Assembly (NCBI GenBank): GCA_021292105.1
Contig: CM037872.1
Span: 14,472,791-14,536,790, forward strand
DNA: 64,000 bases
Source: Anadara kagoshimensis
Taxonomy: Eukaryota; Mollusca; Bivalvia; Arcoida; Arcidae
Direction: 5' to 3'
The translations under genes and the position numbers were made by a program. The notes beneath the pieces were generated by a model. That model was given only the letters and a program-made list of their open reading frames with translations, did not search any database and was not told where the DNA came from. Positions 37,101 through 40,100 of the stretch are shown piece after piece. How positions within the stretch are numbered: position 1 is the stretch's first letter; each line of letters starts with the position of its first letter.

Positions 37101-40100
37101 CATGGTGCCAAGAGGTCTGTTAAAGGAGTGGGCATTAAATACATTTATCACGGCAACAGACTACTGGACCTTCAGGAAAACTGTAAGTTTGGTTTTAATT
37201 TTTAAGGTTTTTGTAATGTATTGCAGTTATAATACATATTGTCACCCTTCAAACAAGTTTCTTGCATAGCAATTGGTTAACTTGTCTGGGTACATAGAGT
37301 TATGTTCGGAAATCTGTTGGGGTACATAAACGCATACAACGTGAAGTAGTAAAAGGGAAGTAACTTGTACATCGTGCATGTCTCGTTACGGTAAACAAAC
37401 ATGGTGACATCATACGCAAGTCACACAAAATATGAAATGGAAGTTAAAAAGATCCAACTGGTATCACTTTGAAGGGTGACAAAAATATTACACAGGGCTT
37501 TGGCAGGGTATACAGCCCCATGTACCCCATCAAAGATGAATGTGGCTCGGGGTACATATCTTTGACGTGGTACATGGGGCCGTGTATAACTTATATTGTA
37601 CGTAAGGTTATACGAGTTGTGCTCCTTTGACTGTACTCTTGTATAGTAAAAGACTGATGATTCTGATTGTTATTACACATTACATGTGCTCATATGTGTG
37701 TTCAGTAATTTATCTAAAATTGTATGCCTGGGTTAATCACTCTAGGCATGATACTGTCTTTAAATATATAAGATATTGCAGTTTCAAATAAAAAATGCTG
37801 ACTTGACAAGATGGTTGAAAAAAAATTGCCATTATTCTTTATGGAATGAAAAAAGAATGGGGTATGCTTTATCTGCTGATATACCAAAACATAATGACCA
37901 TGATCTCAAATAGAGAATGTTTACACCAAAACAATTAGCATGGAGTAGATGAAGATTAATAGAATCTATTATGAGTATCCATGTAGGATAGGGAAATCTC
38001 CCTGACCATCAGACAGAATGTACCTGATATTGGTTTATACAAAATGTATAAACCAGAAAACAAAGTTATTTATTCTAATCTATGAGATTTAACATTTGAA
38101 ATGCAATAAAAATTTCTAAATTTTAGAGACTAGGATTTTTTCCACAAGAAAACGTCATGTCCCCACAGAATGTCATCATGCAATTGTCCTTTAATTGATG
38201 TCCTTGAAATTCTGCAGGTGTAGATGGAGATAAACAGTGAGTAGATTAACACACACAAAGGTGCAGATAGACATGTCTACCATCATTTCTTCTTCAAGCA
38301 GAAATATTTATCTCAAACATAGGAAGATGGAAGAAAATTCTTGCTGCCCTTCAGTACATATTTGTATCATGGCTGGCTAATGTACATTTTGTAGTATGCC
38401 ATTAAATGTATCTTATGTCTCAGAATAAAATATTGAACTTTATTTTATTTTAGCTGACAGTCCAGTTAGCTTTAATGGGATTTGCAGAGTTTGTTTTACA
38501 TTTAACAAGAATGAACCCAGACATGATGTATTTACACCAAGACTCTGGATACCTCAATATATCATACTTCAAGTTTGATATTGATGACCAATCAGGTGAG
38601 TTTATAGGTTATATATGTAGCTCTTACTGAACAAACCTTAAATCTTCTAAAGCAAATTTTTGGCTGCGACCTATAGAGATGTCCTTTAGCGAATACTTGT
38701 GTTTGTGTTCTCGAGAGGGGAAGTGACAAACTGTCTATAAAGGCCATCCAAGGGAACCAGTAAAAGTGGCCTTTAGATACAGGTTCAAATTATATGAATA
38801 AAGAACAATTGGGATACAATTCTACTGGCCTTTATAAGCAGGTGGCCTTTAAGGCAGGTTGGTCTGTATCTACTTGGGTGTTATATGTGTTATACATTTA
38901 GTTTAAACATTTTGACTTTTTGAAAAATTTATGATAAAAGAAATTTTATGAGATTAAATCTCAACATTTTATTACCTTCTACATGAAATTATGCATCAAC
39001 TAATATTGAGTATATATGTATTACTACTATATGTATATACAATATGGATGAAAATGTCCCAAATTGTTTTGTCTAATGTCCTACATTACCATTTGTGAGT
39101 TATAACATGTATGCAGTAATGATGTAACAGTGATTTTCCACAAGGATTCATTCCAAGGATAGTTTTCACATGTGCATTTGTTAGAAATTGAACAAAGTCA
39201 CTAGTGAATTCTAGAGTGTTTACAAACTTGATTCATCATAATTACCAGATAAAAAAGCGGAAACTATCTGTCAGATGGAAAACTACAAAAGAGCAATCTT
39301 AGCCTAGTGGTTTGACAATGCTGTCAAAATCGAAGGTTGTGGGTTCACACTCCAACTTAAAACAATAAGTATATACCTTTGTAACAATGCTATATTAAAG
39401 TTTTGTATTATATTTTACAGGAGATTTAGATGCAAACCGACCAGTACCATTCCGTTTAACACCAAATATAGCAGACTTTTTATCAACAACAGGGGTAGTG
39501 GGTCCACTAACTGCATCTATGGTAGCTGCAGCCAGATGTCTGGTACAACCTCAATATAAACTAGCAAGTTTCTTAAAAGCAATATTCAGAGATGAGTACA
39601 TCACATGGCATAAAAAGGTGAGGTCTGAAGCAGGCTATTTAGACAAGGACTTGATGTCCACACACTTAAAAGAATTTAGTATTTTTACAAGAATAATCCA
39701 CTAAATTCATAAGATATTTGTCATTTCAAAAGTTAAAATTTCCATTAGTAGATACTTACTGTTTTCACAACAAATTTGAATTTTTGTATCCTGATAAGAC
39801 TGCAGGTAAATCTAGAATTGTACAAATTAATACCATTTCAGTACACATTGAAATTAAATTTCAGAAACAAGAAGAAGTACAACCAAGTACAGAGCCAGCT
39901 GATATGGAGGGAGAACAACTTATATCAATGGTGAATAAAGCTGTATCTGCCATAACAACCAGGCTTCATAGTAAGTCATAATGTTAGTTCTATCTATATA
40001 TCCTCGACCGTCCGTGATTTGAGACTCTAATAGAAAACGAACAAAATTTGCTAACGCAACAAGAATTTGAGAGCTGAAAAATAGACAACTGATTTTTCTG

